From contig JAPDJQ010000092.1 of assembly GCA_029259015.1 (NCBI GenBank), positions 1 through 37,237 of the forward strand: a DNA stretch of 37,237 nucleotides. The letters run 5' to 3'. The position numbers were made by a program, and so were the translations under genes. Below the pieces are notes generated by a model. The model was not told where the DNA came from and ran no database searches. It saw only the letters and a program-made list of their open reading frames with translations. Source of the stretch: Thermoplasmatota archaeon. Its GTDB lineage: Archaea > Thermoplasmatota > E2 > UBA202 > JdFR-43. Positions 1-7,796 of this stretch are shown in pieces (the first letter of the stretch is position 1; the number at the start of each line of letters is the position of its first letter).

Positions 1-52
1 GATGGGAATATAAAATTCACGAAATTTTTCGACACCCTCTTAAAAACCACAA

Positions 53-61
53 ATTTAAAAA
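53..61 (+). promoter_or_regulatory. TATA box of the PRC-barrel/ACD/ABCE1 operon
   Basis: ATTTAAAAA is centred about 24 bp before the ATG at 80. This is the archaeal TATA-to-start distance and predicts a leaderless mRNA. No Shine-Dalgarno lies before the ATG. Confidence 0.55.
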
Positions 62-79
62 GCAAAAACTCATATCATT

Positions 80-328
80 ATGATTAAAATGAAGGTAATG
101 GAGAATGAATTGAGGGGCAGGAAGGTTATGAGTAGCGAGGGACTCTATCTTGGGATAATAAGAAACATAACAGTTGATGAAAGAACCGGCAAATTAATAG
201 ATTTAATAGTCGAACCATCTGACAAAATAGATCCTCGTCTTTATCATCAAAATGAGGAAGGATATCTTCTCTTTCCGTTTGAATCTGTAAAATCCGTTAA
301 AGATGTTGTTGTTTTGAGTGAAGAGTAA
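80..328 (+). CDS. PRC-barrel domain protein
   Basis: This is an 82-residue single-domain protein. The body (ELRGRKVMSSEGLYLG, then IDLIVEPSD, and an FPFESVKSV end) has the pattern of a stand-alone archaeal PRC-barrel: a beta-barrel beginning with a G-x-x-V turn and a hydrophobic last strand. Archaeal PRC-barrel proteins of this size are common, and their role is poorly defined; some relatives act in RNA processing or cell division. The ATG at 80 is chosen because a TATA box lies about 24 bp upstream; an in-frame ATG three codons later is also possible. It is followed after 2 bases by the acyl-CoA synthetase-like gene and is probably co-transcribed with it and with ABCE1. Family assignment is fairly sure; function is unknown. 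Confidence 0.75.
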   Translation: MIKMKVMENELRGRKVMSSEGLYLGIIRNITVDERTGKLIDLIVEPSDKIDPRLYHQNEEGYLLFPFESVKSVKDVVVLSEE

Positions 329-330
329 TT

Positions 331-1584
331 ATGGATCAATTCTTTAAGCCAAAAAACGTTGCAGTAATAGGTGCATCCAGCAAAAAGGGCAAAATAGGAT
401 ATGAAATTTTAAAAAACGTTATCAAAAGCGGTGTAAAAGCATATCCTATAAATCCAAAAAGGAAAAAAATTCTGGGCATTCAATGCTATAAAAGTGTAGA
501 GGAGATTCCTGAGAAAATAGATTTGGCAGTTGTTGCCATTGATGCAAACAAATGCATCGATGCCATAAAAAGATGTGGCATAAAAGAGATAAAAAATGTT
601 GTCATAATATCTGGAGGATTTAAAGAAGCTGGAAATGTTGCCTTGGAAAAGCAACTTGTTGAAGAAGCAAGGAAATATGGAGTGAGAATAATTGGACCAA
701 ATTGTATAGGGGTTTTTAATGGAGAAAATGGATTCAACACATTTTTCCAGCGAAATATGCAGCTACCGTCATATGGCAGTGTAGCCATTTTAACTCAGTC
801 AGGCACATTTGGCATAGCATTGCTTGAAAAATTTGCAAATGAGGGTATTGGTGTAAGCAAATTTGTTTCATATGGCAATAAAGCAGACGTAAATGAAATC
901 GATTTAGTAGAATATCTTGAAAAGGATAAATCAACGAAAATTATTGCCATGTATGTTGAAGAAATTGGCAGAAAATTTTTTGAAAGGACTTTCAAAAAAC
1001 CAGTTGTAATTTTAAAAACAGGGCGAAGCAAGCTGGGACAAAAAGCGGCTGCTCTGCATACTGGGGCGATGGCGACAAATTATGAAATTTTTAAAGGAGT
1101 GTGCAGGCAGAAAAATGTTATTTTCGCCGAAGATTTTGAAGAATTTTTCGGGATAATAAAAATTATTGCTATACAGGGTTTACCAAAAGGAAATAAAATA
1201 ACTATAATTACAAATGGCGCAGGCCCCAGTGTGCTTGCCTGCGATTTTATGGAAGAAGCTAGAAATATTCAAATGGATAATGATGTGGTTGATTTGACAG
1301 GAAGTGCAACTGCCTGTGATTATTTAAATGCCATTGATGAAAGCAAGGCGGATATAATTTTACTAACTTTTGTTTTTCAGGATGCTCCTCTGGCAGAGAC
1401 TCTCGATGAATTATATGATGGGTTGAGGAAAAGGAAAAAATTCTATATTGCAATAGCTCTGGGAGGAAAATTTATAGAAAAGCAAAAGAGAAAACTCGCC
1501 GAGCTTAGAATACCAACATTTGAGGAGCCAAGGGTGGCAATAAATTCATTAAATAAGATTGTTGAATATACAATGAGAAAATGA
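331..1584 (+). CDS. ADP-forming acyl-CoA synthetase alpha-subunit-like protein
   Basis: This 417-residue protein has the fold order of the alpha subunit of NDP-forming acetyl/acyl-CoA synthetase. A CoA-binding Rossmann domain spans about residues 5-125 (start FKPKNVAVIGASSKKGKIG; GPNCIG at 122-127). A succinyl-CoA-ligase-like domain follows (ILTQSGTFG near 154-161), then a flavodoxin-like third domain. The phospho-histidine motif AALHTGA is intact (His243). In Pyrococcus-type enzymes this alpha subunit pairs with an ATP-grasp beta subunit to make ATP from acyl-CoA, ADP and phosphate. No beta subunit is visible in the window, so the partner must be elsewhere or the protein has another role. 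At 417 residues it is somewhat shorter than typical alpha subunits (about 460). Its last 4 bases overlap the ABCE1 start (ATGA). Confidence 0.8.
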   Translation: MDQFFKPKNVAVIGASSKKGKIGYEILKNVIKSGVKAYPINPKRKKILGIQCYKSVEEIPEKIDLAVVAIDANKCIDAIKRCGIKEIKNVVIISGGFKEAGNVALEKQLVEEARKYGVRIIGPNCIGVFNGENGFNTFFQRNMQLPSYGSVAILTQSGTFGIALLEKFANEGIGVSKFVSYGNKADVNEIDLVEYLEKDKSTKIIAMYVEEIGRKFFERTFKKPVVILKTGRSKLGQKAAALHTGAMATNYEIFKGVCRQKNVIFAEDFEEFFGIIKIIAIQGLPKGNKITIITNGAGPSVLACDFMEEARNIQMDNDVVDLTGSATACDYLNAIDESKADIILLTFVFQDAPLAETLDELYDGLRKRKKFYIAIALGGKFIEKQKRKLAELRIPTFEEPRVAINSLNKIVEYTMRK

Positions 1585-3314
1585 GAGTAGCGGTTATAGA
1601 CAAGGACAGATGCCAGCCAAAAAAATGTTCTCTTGAATGTATAAAATATTGTCCACGTGTAAGAGGAGGAGTTAAGGCAATAGAGATTCTGGAGAATGAA
1701 GAAAAACCAACAATATCTGAGGAGTTGTGCGTTGGCTGTGGAATATGCATTCATAAATGTCCTTTTAAAGCAATACATATTGAAAATCTGGCAGAGGAAT
1801 TGAAGGAGGATTTGGTGCATCAGTATGGTAAAAATGGTTTCCGGCTTTTTCGGCTCCCTCTGCCAAGAAAAGGAAAAGTTGTTGGATTGCTTGGAGAAAA
1901 TGGAATAGGGAAAACAACTTCACTGCAAATTTTATCCGGTAAATTGAAGCCAAATCTGGGGAGAATTGATGAGGAGCCAACATGGGATGATATCATCGAA
2001 GAATGGCGAGGTACGGAATTTGCAGAATTCTTCAAAAAAATAGCAGGAGGAAAGTTAAAAATTTCTTATAAGCCACAGTATGTGGACAAGCTGTCATATT
2101 ATAAAGGCAAGGTAAAAGACTTCATTGAGGAAATAGGAGTTGAAGGTAATGGATTGGAAGAAATATGGAATCGTAAAATGAGTGAAATTTCTGGAGGGGA
2201 GTTGCAGAAAATTGCAATAACTGTTGCAATGGAAAGAGAAGCAGATATATATTTCTTTGATGAACCCTCATCATATCTTGATATTAAAAACAGGCTTGAA
2301 ATGGGAAAGAAAATAAGGGAGTTGGCAAATGATAAGATGGTAGTAGTTGTTGAGCATGATCTGGCAGTGCTGGATTTTCTTGCAGATATAATTCATATAT
2401 TATATGGAAAGAAGGGAGTATATGGTGTAGTAGCCGGAGCGAAGACAGCAAGACATGGCATTAATTTGTATCTTTCCGGCTATTTAAAGGAAGAAAACGT
2501 GAGATTTGGAGAGGAAATAAAATTTGAGAAACATCCTCCGAGACAATTAAAAGAACAGGAGATATTGATTTCATTTGAAGGGTTGAAGAAAAAATATAAC
2601 GGTTTTGAGCTTCAAATAGAATCTGGAGAGATTTATAAGGGAGAGGTAGTGGGCGTAGTTGGCCCAAATGGAATAGGAAAAACAACTTTTGTTAAAATGC
2701 TCGCTGGAATAATCGAGCCAACAGAAGGAAAGGTAGATGCTAAAGTTAAAGTGAGCTACAAACCCCAGTACATAAAAGCTGGGGAAGGAACTGTAAGAGA
2801 ATTGTTTGAAGTTAACAAAAAGAAGTTCCATATGCTCTATGACAAAGAGGTTTTGCTGCCATTGGGCATAAAAGATTTGTTTGATAGAGAGTTAAATAGT
2901 TTATCTGGAGGGGAGTTGCAAACTGTAGCTGTTGCTTTCTGCTTAAGTATGGAAGCAGACATTTATCTCATAGATGAGCCCTCTGCCTATTTGGATGCGA
3001 AGCAGAGAATGAAAATAGCAAAGGTAATAAAAAGAATAATGGAAAAGGAGGCGAAGGCTGCTTTGGTAGTAGAACATGATGTCTATTTTATAGACATGGT
3101 TAGTCAGGCGTTGATGGTTTTTTCTGGAGAACCAGGAAAAAAAGGTATAGGAAGAGGACCATTTAGCCTGAGAGAAGGAATGAATCTTTTCCTCAAAGAT
3201 TTGGGCATTACATTTAGAAGAGATGAGGATACAAACAGGCCAAGGGTGAATAAAATTGGCTCCACGTTAGACAGGCAGCAAAAATCAATAGGAGAATACT
3301 ATTACGAGTTATGA
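1581..3314 (+). CDS. Ribosome recycling ATPase ABCE1/Rli1
   Basis: This 577-residue protein is the essential, cytosolic archaeal/eukaryotic ribosome-splitting factor. The N-terminus carries two [4Fe-4S] clusters: Cys11, 16, 20, 24 and the ferredoxin motif Cys50, 53, 56, 60. Two ABC ATPase modules follow. The first has Walker A GENGIGKT at 105-112, an SGGELQ signature and a DEPSSYLD Walker B. The second has GPNGIGKT at 361-368, another SGGELQ and DEPSAYLD. All landmarks are intact and the length is normal for the family. The start ATG overlaps the upstream stop by 4 bp (translational coupling). The stop codon directly abuts the stop of the convergent histidine kinase, with no base between. Identity is secure. 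Confidence 0.97.
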   Translation: MRVAVIDKDRCQPKKCSLECIKYCPRVRGGVKAIEILENEEKPTISEELCVGCGICIHKCPFKAIHIENLAEELKEDLVHQYGKNGFRLFRLPLPRKGKVVGLLGENGIGKTTSLQILSGKLKPNLGRIDEEPTWDDIIEEWRGTEFAEFFKKIAGGKLKISYKPQYVDKLSYYKGKVKDFIEEIGVEGNGLEEIWNRKMSEISGGELQKIAITVAMEREADIYFFDEPSSYLDIKNRLEMGKKIRELANDKMVVVVEHDLAVLDFLADIIHILYGKKGVYGVVAGAKTARHGINLYLSGYLKEENVRFGEEIKFEKHPPRQLKEQEILISFEGLKKKYNGFELQIESGEIYKGEVVGVVGPNGIGKTTFVKMLAGIIEPTEGKVDAKVKVSYKPQYIKAGEGTVRELFEVNKKKFHMLYDKEVLLPLGIKDLFDRELNSLSGGELQTVAVAFCLSMEADIYLIDEPSAYLDAKQRMKIAKVIKRIMEKEAKAALVVEHDVYFIDMVSQALMVFSGEPGKKGIGRGPFSLREGMNLFLKDLGITFRRDEDTNRPRVNKIGSTLDRQQKSIGEYYYEL

Positions 3315-5372
3315 CTATTCTGCTTTTGGAAGATAAATATCAAAAATTGTTCCCTGTTTATTGGCAGCTCTTACTTCTATATACCCCCCATAACCTTCAA
3401 CAAGCTTTTTGACGAGGTATAGTCCTAAACCACTTCCGGGACTTCCTTTCCTTTTAACTCTTGGATCAAAAATTTTCTCTTTGATTTCTGGAGGAATTCC
3501 CTCTCCATCATCTTCTATCGAGATTTTGTAAAATATTTTTCCACCTTTTTCTATTTCTTCTCCAGATATAGTTATTGTTTTGCAATTTGAATGTATGATT
3601 GCATTTTGAATAATATTGGAGAATACATTTTCAACAAGTGAATCTGCCTTTATAATTCCTTCAATAGGGGCATATTCTATTTTTATGCCTTTCTTCTTTG
3701 CTTCTTCCTCGAAATCATGTATAACTTTGGATAAAATCTCATGTAAATCCATGTATCTTAAAGATTTTTGAGTGCCTGCTTCTCTCAATTTTCTTATATT
3801 TGTAATGAGATCGCTGCTAGAATATGCAGCTTTTAAAGCACCCTTTACAAGCGCCTTTTGCTCTTCTGTAAGTGGCGTCTCTTCTAGTAATTCAAGATTT
3901 CCTTGGATAACTGCAATTTTATTCGCAACATCATGGCGAAGGAGAGAATGATAAAATTCTTTCTCCTGCTCTGCCTTTTTTCTGGCAGATATGTCTCTAT
4001 AGATGGTGAAAATTCCAACCTGTTTTCCCTCAATAAAAATTGGGGCTCCAAGAATTGATACATATACCAAGGAGCCATCCTTTCTTTTTCTTTTGCCTTC
4101 CGCCTTTATAATCTCTCCATTCATTACTCTGAGAGTAAATTGTTTCCCAATTCTTTTCTCCTCTTCTGGCAGAACGAAATCATCCAGATTTTTTCCTTTT
4201 ATCTCATCAACTGTATAACCAAATAATTCCTCAAAAGCAGGATTTACGTCTAAAATGCGATGTTTTTCATCAAGCGAAACAATTGCCTCTGGAGAACTTT
4301 CAAACAATGCCTGGAAATAGGTTTTCTGTTTTCTTAACTCCTCTTCAATTTTCTTTCTTTTTTCGATGTCTCTGATTGTTATGAAGCTGCCAATTGGCTT
4401 TTCATTCCAGATGATGGGTGAGGTATTTATTTCTGCAGTAAATTCTTCTCCATTGCATTTTCTTATTTTAACCTCCATCCCAGTTATTTTTTCTCCATGA
4501 ATTGTTTTTTTGAAATACTCACTAAACTTTTCCTGATATTCTGGAGAAATAAACTGTATGAACGGTTTCCCCAAGAGGCTTTTCTTCGTACTGTCCACCA
4601 TTTCGCAGAAATAGGAGTTTGCATAGTCAATGTCTCCGCTCTTATCTATTATACAGATTCCTTCACTGGCTGTTTCCGCCAGTATTCTAAAATCTATTTC
4701 AGCTGCAGTTTCAAGAGGTAACTTAAATTTCAAAATTGCATATAGGATGAGAGATAATGTTAAAAAATCTAGTGTTGCACCAACAGGAAATTGAGCAATA
4801 TGATAAATTTCTACCATTATTTCATAGGTGACAAAAGAAAAAAATGCATTTGCTGGTATCGCTACAAGTATATAGAAGCTCTGTCTTTTTTTAATTCCCA
4901 CGCTTTCTTTATAATATCTGAAAAGCAAAAAAGTTGAGAAAATAATAAAAAATAATCCTATCCAAGAATTTATGGCAAAAAGGAAAAAATTGTACACTGG
5001 CTCGTAACCAATCACCCTGTATTCCACATCAGTTACATAATATCCCATAGCAAGTAAGATAGATAGAAAAATTACGGGTATGTATCCAATAAGATAATAT
5101 TTTGCTTTTATATATCCCGTGTATCCCGCAGCAAAATGAAAAATAACCGCCGGGATTATAATAAGACCCAGCGTACTTATCTGAGCCCATAAAATTTCTC
5201 CGTTAGTTAAATTTGTCAATACTATCCCAACATTCCATAAAAAACTCGACAGGCATATACCCACAAGAGGAAAAACATATTCTTTTCTTGGTTTTCTTGA
5301 TAGAAGATACACTGCAATAGAGAAAAGGAATATGGAGGATACCAATGATGGAATCAAGTATAGCCCATTCAT
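3315..5372 (-). CDS. 7TM sensor histidine kinase with two PAS domains
   Basis: This 685-residue membrane kinase starts with about seven hydrophobic helices (residues 1-222), like the N-terminal 7TM domain of archaeal histidine kinases. PAS1 (about 228-340) and PAS2 (about 345-465) follow, each ending in an ITIRDIEKRKK or IYRDISARKK PAC tail. The kinase core has the H-box SLLRHDVANK (phospho-acceptor His480), N-box NIIQNAIIHS, and G-boxes DDGEGIP and GSGLGLYLV. It should autophosphorylate in response to a membrane or cytosolic small-molecule cue; the ligand is unknown. No response regulator is nearby. A TATA-like element, TCTTATAAG on the plus strand near 5392-5400, lies about 25 bp before the start. 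The gene meets ABCE1 tail to tail with zero spacing. The kinase half aligns along its length with that of the second kinase at 15800-17974. Confidence 0.92.
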   Translation of the reverse strand: MNGLYLIPSLVSSIFLFSIAVYLLSRKPRKEYVFPLVGICLSSFLWNVGIVLTNLTNGEILWAQISTLGLIIIPAVIFHFAAGYTGYIKAKYYLIGYIPVIFLSILLAMGYYVTDVEYRVIGYEPVYNFFLFAINSWIGLFFIIFSTFLLFRYYKESVGIKKRQSFYILVAIPANAFFSFVTYEIMVEIYHIAQFPVGATLDFLTLSLILYAILKFKLPLETAAEIDFRILAETASEGICIIDKSGDIDYANSYFCEMVDSTKKSLLGKPFIQFISPEYQEKFSEYFKKTIHGEKITGMEVKIRKCNGEEFTAEINTSPIIWNEKPIGSFITIRDIEKRKKIEEELRKQKTYFQALFESSPEAIVSLDEKHRILDVNPAFEELFGYTVDEIKGKNLDDFVLPEEEKRIGKQFTLRVMNGEIIKAEGKRKRKDGSLVYVSILGAPIFIEGKQVGIFTIYRDISARKKAEQEKEFYHSLLRHDVANKIAVIQGNLELLEETPLTEEQKALVKGALKAAYSSSDLITNIRKLREAGTQKSLRYMDLHEILSKVIHDFEEEAKKKGIKIEYAPIEGIIKADSLVENVFSNIIQNAIIHSNCKTITISGEEIEKGGKIFYKISIEDDGEGIPPEIKEKIFDPRVKRKGSPGSGLGLYLVKKLVEGYGGYIEVRAANKQGTIFDIYLPKAE

Positions 5373-5438
5373 TTTACAAGCTAATCCCCTAGTCTTATAA
5401 GAAATTTTATATTTTTTCTAATTATGATGAAAAGTTAA

Positions 5439-5539
5439 TGTCGGGGGCGGGATTTGAACCCGCGACCTCCTGATTTCTTAGCGAACCCTTCAGCTGCGCT
5501 TATGAGTCAGGCGCTCTAACCAGTCTGAGCCACCCCGAC
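5439..5539 (-). tRNA. tRNA-Met (CAT, elongator) with 26-nt intron
   Basis: Read on the minus strand it folds as a full cloverleaf. The acceptor is GTCGGGG/CCCCGAC with discriminator A. The D arm is GCTC/GAGC, the anticodon stem CCTGA/TCAGG around loop CTCATAA, and the T stem GCGGG/CCCGC with loop TTCAAAT. The mature length is 75 nt, and CCA is not encoded. The anticodon CAT lies at plus-strand 5502-5504. A 26-nt intron sits at the canonical 37/38 site. The anticodon stem lacks the three G-C pairs of an initiator tRNA, and the acceptor is unlike tRNA-Ile2, so elongator Met is the best call. Confidence 0.93.
5475..5500 (-). other. tRNA-Met intron with bulge-helix-bulge
   Basis: The 26-nt intron lies between tRNA positions 37 and 38. 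Loop bases 32-35 (CTCA) can pair with TAAG near the intron 3' end, with one C-A mismatch, giving the central helix between two 3-nt bulges. Inside, GCG/CGC and AGCT/GGTT pair around a GAAG tetraloop. This is a near-canonical hBHBh' substrate for EndA, which is encoded at 35994-37016. Confidence 0.8.
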
Positions 5540-5562
5540 AAACTAACTCTAATATCAATTTC

Positions 5563-5570
5563 AATATAAA
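5563..5570 (-). promoter_or_regulatory. TATA box of tRNA-Met
   Basis: TTTATATT on the minus strand is centred about 27 bp upstream of the tRNA 5' end at 5539, as expected for archaeal tRNA transcription. Confidence 0.6.
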
Positions 5571-5670
5571 AAAATTGCTTCAAATACAGCTAGTAAAATA
5601 GTATTGCCAAGAATAATGAAATGAATATGCTGTTCTAATTTTCTTTTCATGCATCCACCGTGAAATGAGA

Positions 5671-5679
5671 ATATTTAAA
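5671..5679 (+). promoter_or_regulatory. TATA box that sets the DUF72 start
   Basis: ATATTTAAA is centred about 27 bp before the ATG at 5702. A TTG at 5681 would also open the frame but lies directly after this box, so it cannot be the start of this transcript. Confidence 0.6.
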
Positions 5680-5701
5680 TTTGTTTCAGATTGTTAATAC
5701 C

Positions 5702-6409
5702 ATGATAAAAGTTGGGTGCTGTGGCTTCAGAGGCAAAAAACAGGAATATTTCAAAAATTTTGAAGTGGTGGAAGTGCAGCAAACGTTTTATAAGCTGCCA
5801 AAGCTCCAAACAGCAGAAAAGTGGCGAGAAGAAGCACCAAGCAACTTTGAATACGCAATGAAAGCATGGCAGCTCATAACCCATGAAACAAGCAGCCCCA
5901 CTTACAGAAAAGCAGGCATAAAAATAGAAAGAAATGAAAAAAACTATGGGTTTTTCAGGCCAACAAAAGAAGTTTTTGATGCATGGGAAAAATGCGAGGA
6001 ATTTGCTGAGGCATTAGGAGCGAAAATCATTGTTTTTCAATGTCCTCCATCATTTCATGAAAATGATGAAAATATAAAAAACATGAGAGAATTTTTTTCC
6101 TCAATATCTGATAAGTTTATATATGTATGGGAACCTCGTGGCAAATGGAATAATGAAACAGTAATTGAATTATGCAAAGAATTGAAGCTAATTCATTGTG
6201 TTGACCCCTTCAAAAACGAGAGTTTGTATGGTATGCCCAAATATTATCGTCTCCATGGCATAGGTGGATACAACTATGATTATAGCATGGACGAATTAAA
6301 AAAGCTGGCCGAGATTTGTAAAAAACATGAAATGGTGTACTGCCTCTTCAATAATACACAGATGCTAAAAAACGCTCTCGAATTTAAAGAAATTTTGAGA
6401 TCACTTTAA
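5702..6409 (+). CDS. DUF72 (YecE-like) TIM-barrel protein
   Basis: This is a 235-residue protein from the ATG at 5702. The opening IKVGCCGFRGKKQEYF, the VEVQQTFYKLP segment (family pattern 'vEin.tFY..p'), and the FEYAMKAWQLITH, EPRGKWNN and YYRLHG blocks match the DUF72/YecE family, a TIM-barrel fold of unknown reaction. It contains FQCPPSF in place of the usual lQlPpsf. The start at 5702 rather than the upstream TTG is supported by the TATA spacing and by the alignment of the N-terminus to the family. It converges with the radical SAM gene, and their 3' ends overlap by 9 bp. Family is confident; biochemical role is unknown. Confidence 0.85.
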   Translation: MIKVGCCGFRGKKQEYFKNFEVVEVQQTFYKLPKLQTAEKWREEAPSNFEYAMKAWQLITHETSSPTYRKAGIKIERNEKNYGFFRPTKEVFDAWEKCEEFAEALGAKIIVFQCPPSFHENDENIKNMREFFSSISDKFIYVWEPRGKWNNETVIELCKELKLIHCVDPFKNESLYGMPKYYRLHGIGGYNYDYSMDELKKLAEICKKHEMVYCLFNNTQMLKNALEFKEILRSL

Positions 6410-7450
6410 AGGAATTCTTTCTACTTCCAGCCTGTCTGCGGTTGGATATTCTTCAATAATATAGCATTCATAGGGCAGATAATCAGCAATTTCTTCAAGA
6501 ATAAAAGGAGATGTTTCTATTCTTTGCTTTTTCTCATTCCATTCTATCAATTCATCTTCTATTTCAAATTCCTCCTTTATTTCGTTAATTTTATCCTTCT
6601 CAGCCAGAATTATTCCTTTAAGGAGTGTACCATCTTCAGTTATAACTTCATACAGCTTTGCAACATTTTTAGCCCTTCTCTCTATCCTCCTCCTTAATTG
6701 AATTGCATCCTTGAAAGAAGATGAGCAATAATGTATGGGCGTGGTTAAATCTAATTCTAAAATTTCATATGCCATCTCTTCGCTTCCTTTGGCAGCCGAG
6801 GATTCATCGTTTTTGGCAACATATCCAAAGGCATCCAAAGCATCCATATTTGTTATTGAAAATTCGAGTTCATTCAAATTTATGAAATCCAAGCCATATT
6901 TATCCACTTCTTTCAGCAAATGCATTGTTTCTTTCTTCAAATGGGGAATTAATGGAATTTCTATTCCTTTATCAATGTTTATCTTTTCAATCAATTTTTT
7001 GAAGGACGTTCTCTCTATTTTTTTCCACAATGTAGGCATGGGATGAAATCTTATTTCATCTAAGCCAGCTTCTTCAAGCATTTTTGCTTTTTCATGATTC
7101 ATGGTAGCGGTATAAAGATGTATGTGATGCTTTTCACCAAAATAATCTTTTAACAGATGAATTGCATCAATTGTTCTATTCAGAACAAGTAATGGATCAC
7201 CACCTGTTATTCCTGTTCCTTTTGCTTCAATGAGTTCCGCCTCTTCTATTATATCTTCTTCTTTCTCTACTAACATTTCATCTGCATATATTACATCTTT
7301 TCCTCTTTTCTTTTCAGAAAGTGGACAGTAAAAGCAATTTGCCCTACATAAACCAGTTATGAGTAAAACTAACTTTGCCCCTTCCTCGCATATCTTGCAA
7401 CCTTCTGCAAGTTTTTTGGTATAGAATGAATTTTTTGGCATTGAATGCAT
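6401..7450 (-). CDS. Radical SAM protein, COG2108-like (PFL-activase related)
   Basis: This 349-residue protein has a radical SAM cluster motif CRANCFYC (Cys35, 39, 42) followed by a GDP-containing SAM-binding loop (GTGITGGDPLL). Two extra cysteines (Cys18, Cys21) precede it. The layout resembles the archaeal family described as related to pyruvate formate-lyase activating enzyme (COG2108), whose substrate is not known. The barrel ends near residue 230 (THxxHYCSSSFKD-like segment), and a roughly 110-residue acidic C-terminal domain follows. A TATA-like element at 7471-7479 lies about 25 bp before the ATG at 7450, supporting this start; an ATG three codons in is an alternative. The gene diverges from a 41-codon ORF across two tandem palindromes. 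Confidence 0.82.
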   Translation of the reverse strand: MHSMPKNSFYTKKLAEGCKICEEGAKLVLLITGLCRANCFYCPLSEKKRGKDVIYADEMLVEKEEDIIEEAELIEAKGTGITGGDPLLVLNRTIDAIHLLKDYFGEKHHIHLYTATMNHEKAKMLEEAGLDEIRFHPMPTLWKKIERTSFKKLIEKINIDKGIEIPLIPHLKKETMHLLKEVDKYGLDFINLNELEFSITNMDALDAFGYVAKNDESSAAKGSEEMAYEILELDLTTPIHYCSSSFKDAIQLRRRIERRAKNVAKLYEVITEDGTLLKGIILAEKDKINEIKEEFEIEDELIEWNEKKQRIETSPFILEEIADYLPYECYIIEEYPTADRLEVERIPLK

Positions 7451-7470
7451 ACACGTTCAATTTATTGTGC

Positions 7471-7479
7471 GATATAAAT
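7471..7479 (-). promoter_or_regulatory. TATA box of the COG2108 radical SAM gene
   Basis: AATTTATATC on the minus strand, about 25 bp before the start at 7450. Confidence 0.5.
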
Positions 7480-7496
7480 TTATTGTCTCAATTTCA

Positions 7497-7532
7497 TTGT
7501 TCTGGCAGAACAATTTTGTTCTCGCAGAACAA
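7497..7532. promoter_or_regulatory. Two tandem palindromes, probable operator pair
   Basis: TTGTTCTGGCAGAACAA (7497-7513) and TTGTTCTCGCAGAACAA (7516-7532) are each a perfect 7+7 inverted repeat around a 3-nt spacer. They differ only in one spacer base, and their centres are 19 bp apart. They sit between the TATA boxes of two divergent genes, directly upstream of the box at 7537-7544. This is the layout of a transcription factor binding site; the factor is not identifiable here. Confidence 0.7.
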
Positions 7533-7536
7533 CAAC

Positions 7537-7544
7537 TTTATAAA
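7537..7544 (+). promoter_or_regulatory. TATA box of the 41-codon ORF
   Basis: TTTATAAA is centred about 24 bp before the ATG at 7565, so the short ORF would be translated from a leaderless transcript. It starts 5 bp after the second palindrome. Confidence 0.6.
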
Positions 7545-7564
7545 TGATTTAGATATACGCTTTT

Positions 7565-7690
7565 ATGCCAGAAGAATGGGAAGAAAAGGGATACTACATG
7601 GGATATAAATTACTTGCAAAAGGAAATAAAAGACGAGTAATAGACGAGGAAACTGGAGAAATAGTTGTTGAATACAACATGGATGAATAG
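7565..7690 (+). CDS. Small hypothetical protein, 41 residues
   Basis: An ATG-to-TAG frame encodes 41 residues beginning [17 protein letters not shown] and ending IVVEYNMDE. It is hydrophilic, acidic overall with a KRR patch, rich in Tyr/Glu, and has no Cys, signal peptide or membrane segment. I do not recognise the family. Support comes from a TATA box 24 bp before the ATG, a strong operator-like pair upstream, and a T-rich run directly after the stop. It is divergent from the COG2108 radical SAM gene and upstream of purE, which appears to have its own promoter. It could be a regulator, a small metabolic accessory, or, less likely, a substrate of the adjacent radical SAM enzyme. Confidence 0.6.
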   Translation: MPEEWEEKGYYMGYKLLAKGNKRRVIDEETGEIVVEYNMDE

Positions 7691-7702
7691 TTTTTTTATT
7701 TT
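7690..7702 (+). terminator. T-rich tract after the 41-codon ORF
   Basis: A run of seven T, then ATTTT, directly follows the TAG stop. Oligo-T tracts terminate archaeal RNA polymerase without a hairpin. Confidence 0.4.
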
Positions 7703-7796
7703 AAAATCATGGTTTTTATGTATTTTTGAAAAACTGTTACGACATCATTTATCATTTTTGAGAATAAATTTTTTTACCCGTGCTGCATTTAATTGC

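Noticed and set aside
7665-7796. N-terminal extension of PurE of about 44 residues
   Set aside because: The frame is open, but its residues do not resemble PurE; the family start [12 protein letters not shown] lies at 7797 with a TATA-like element upstream.
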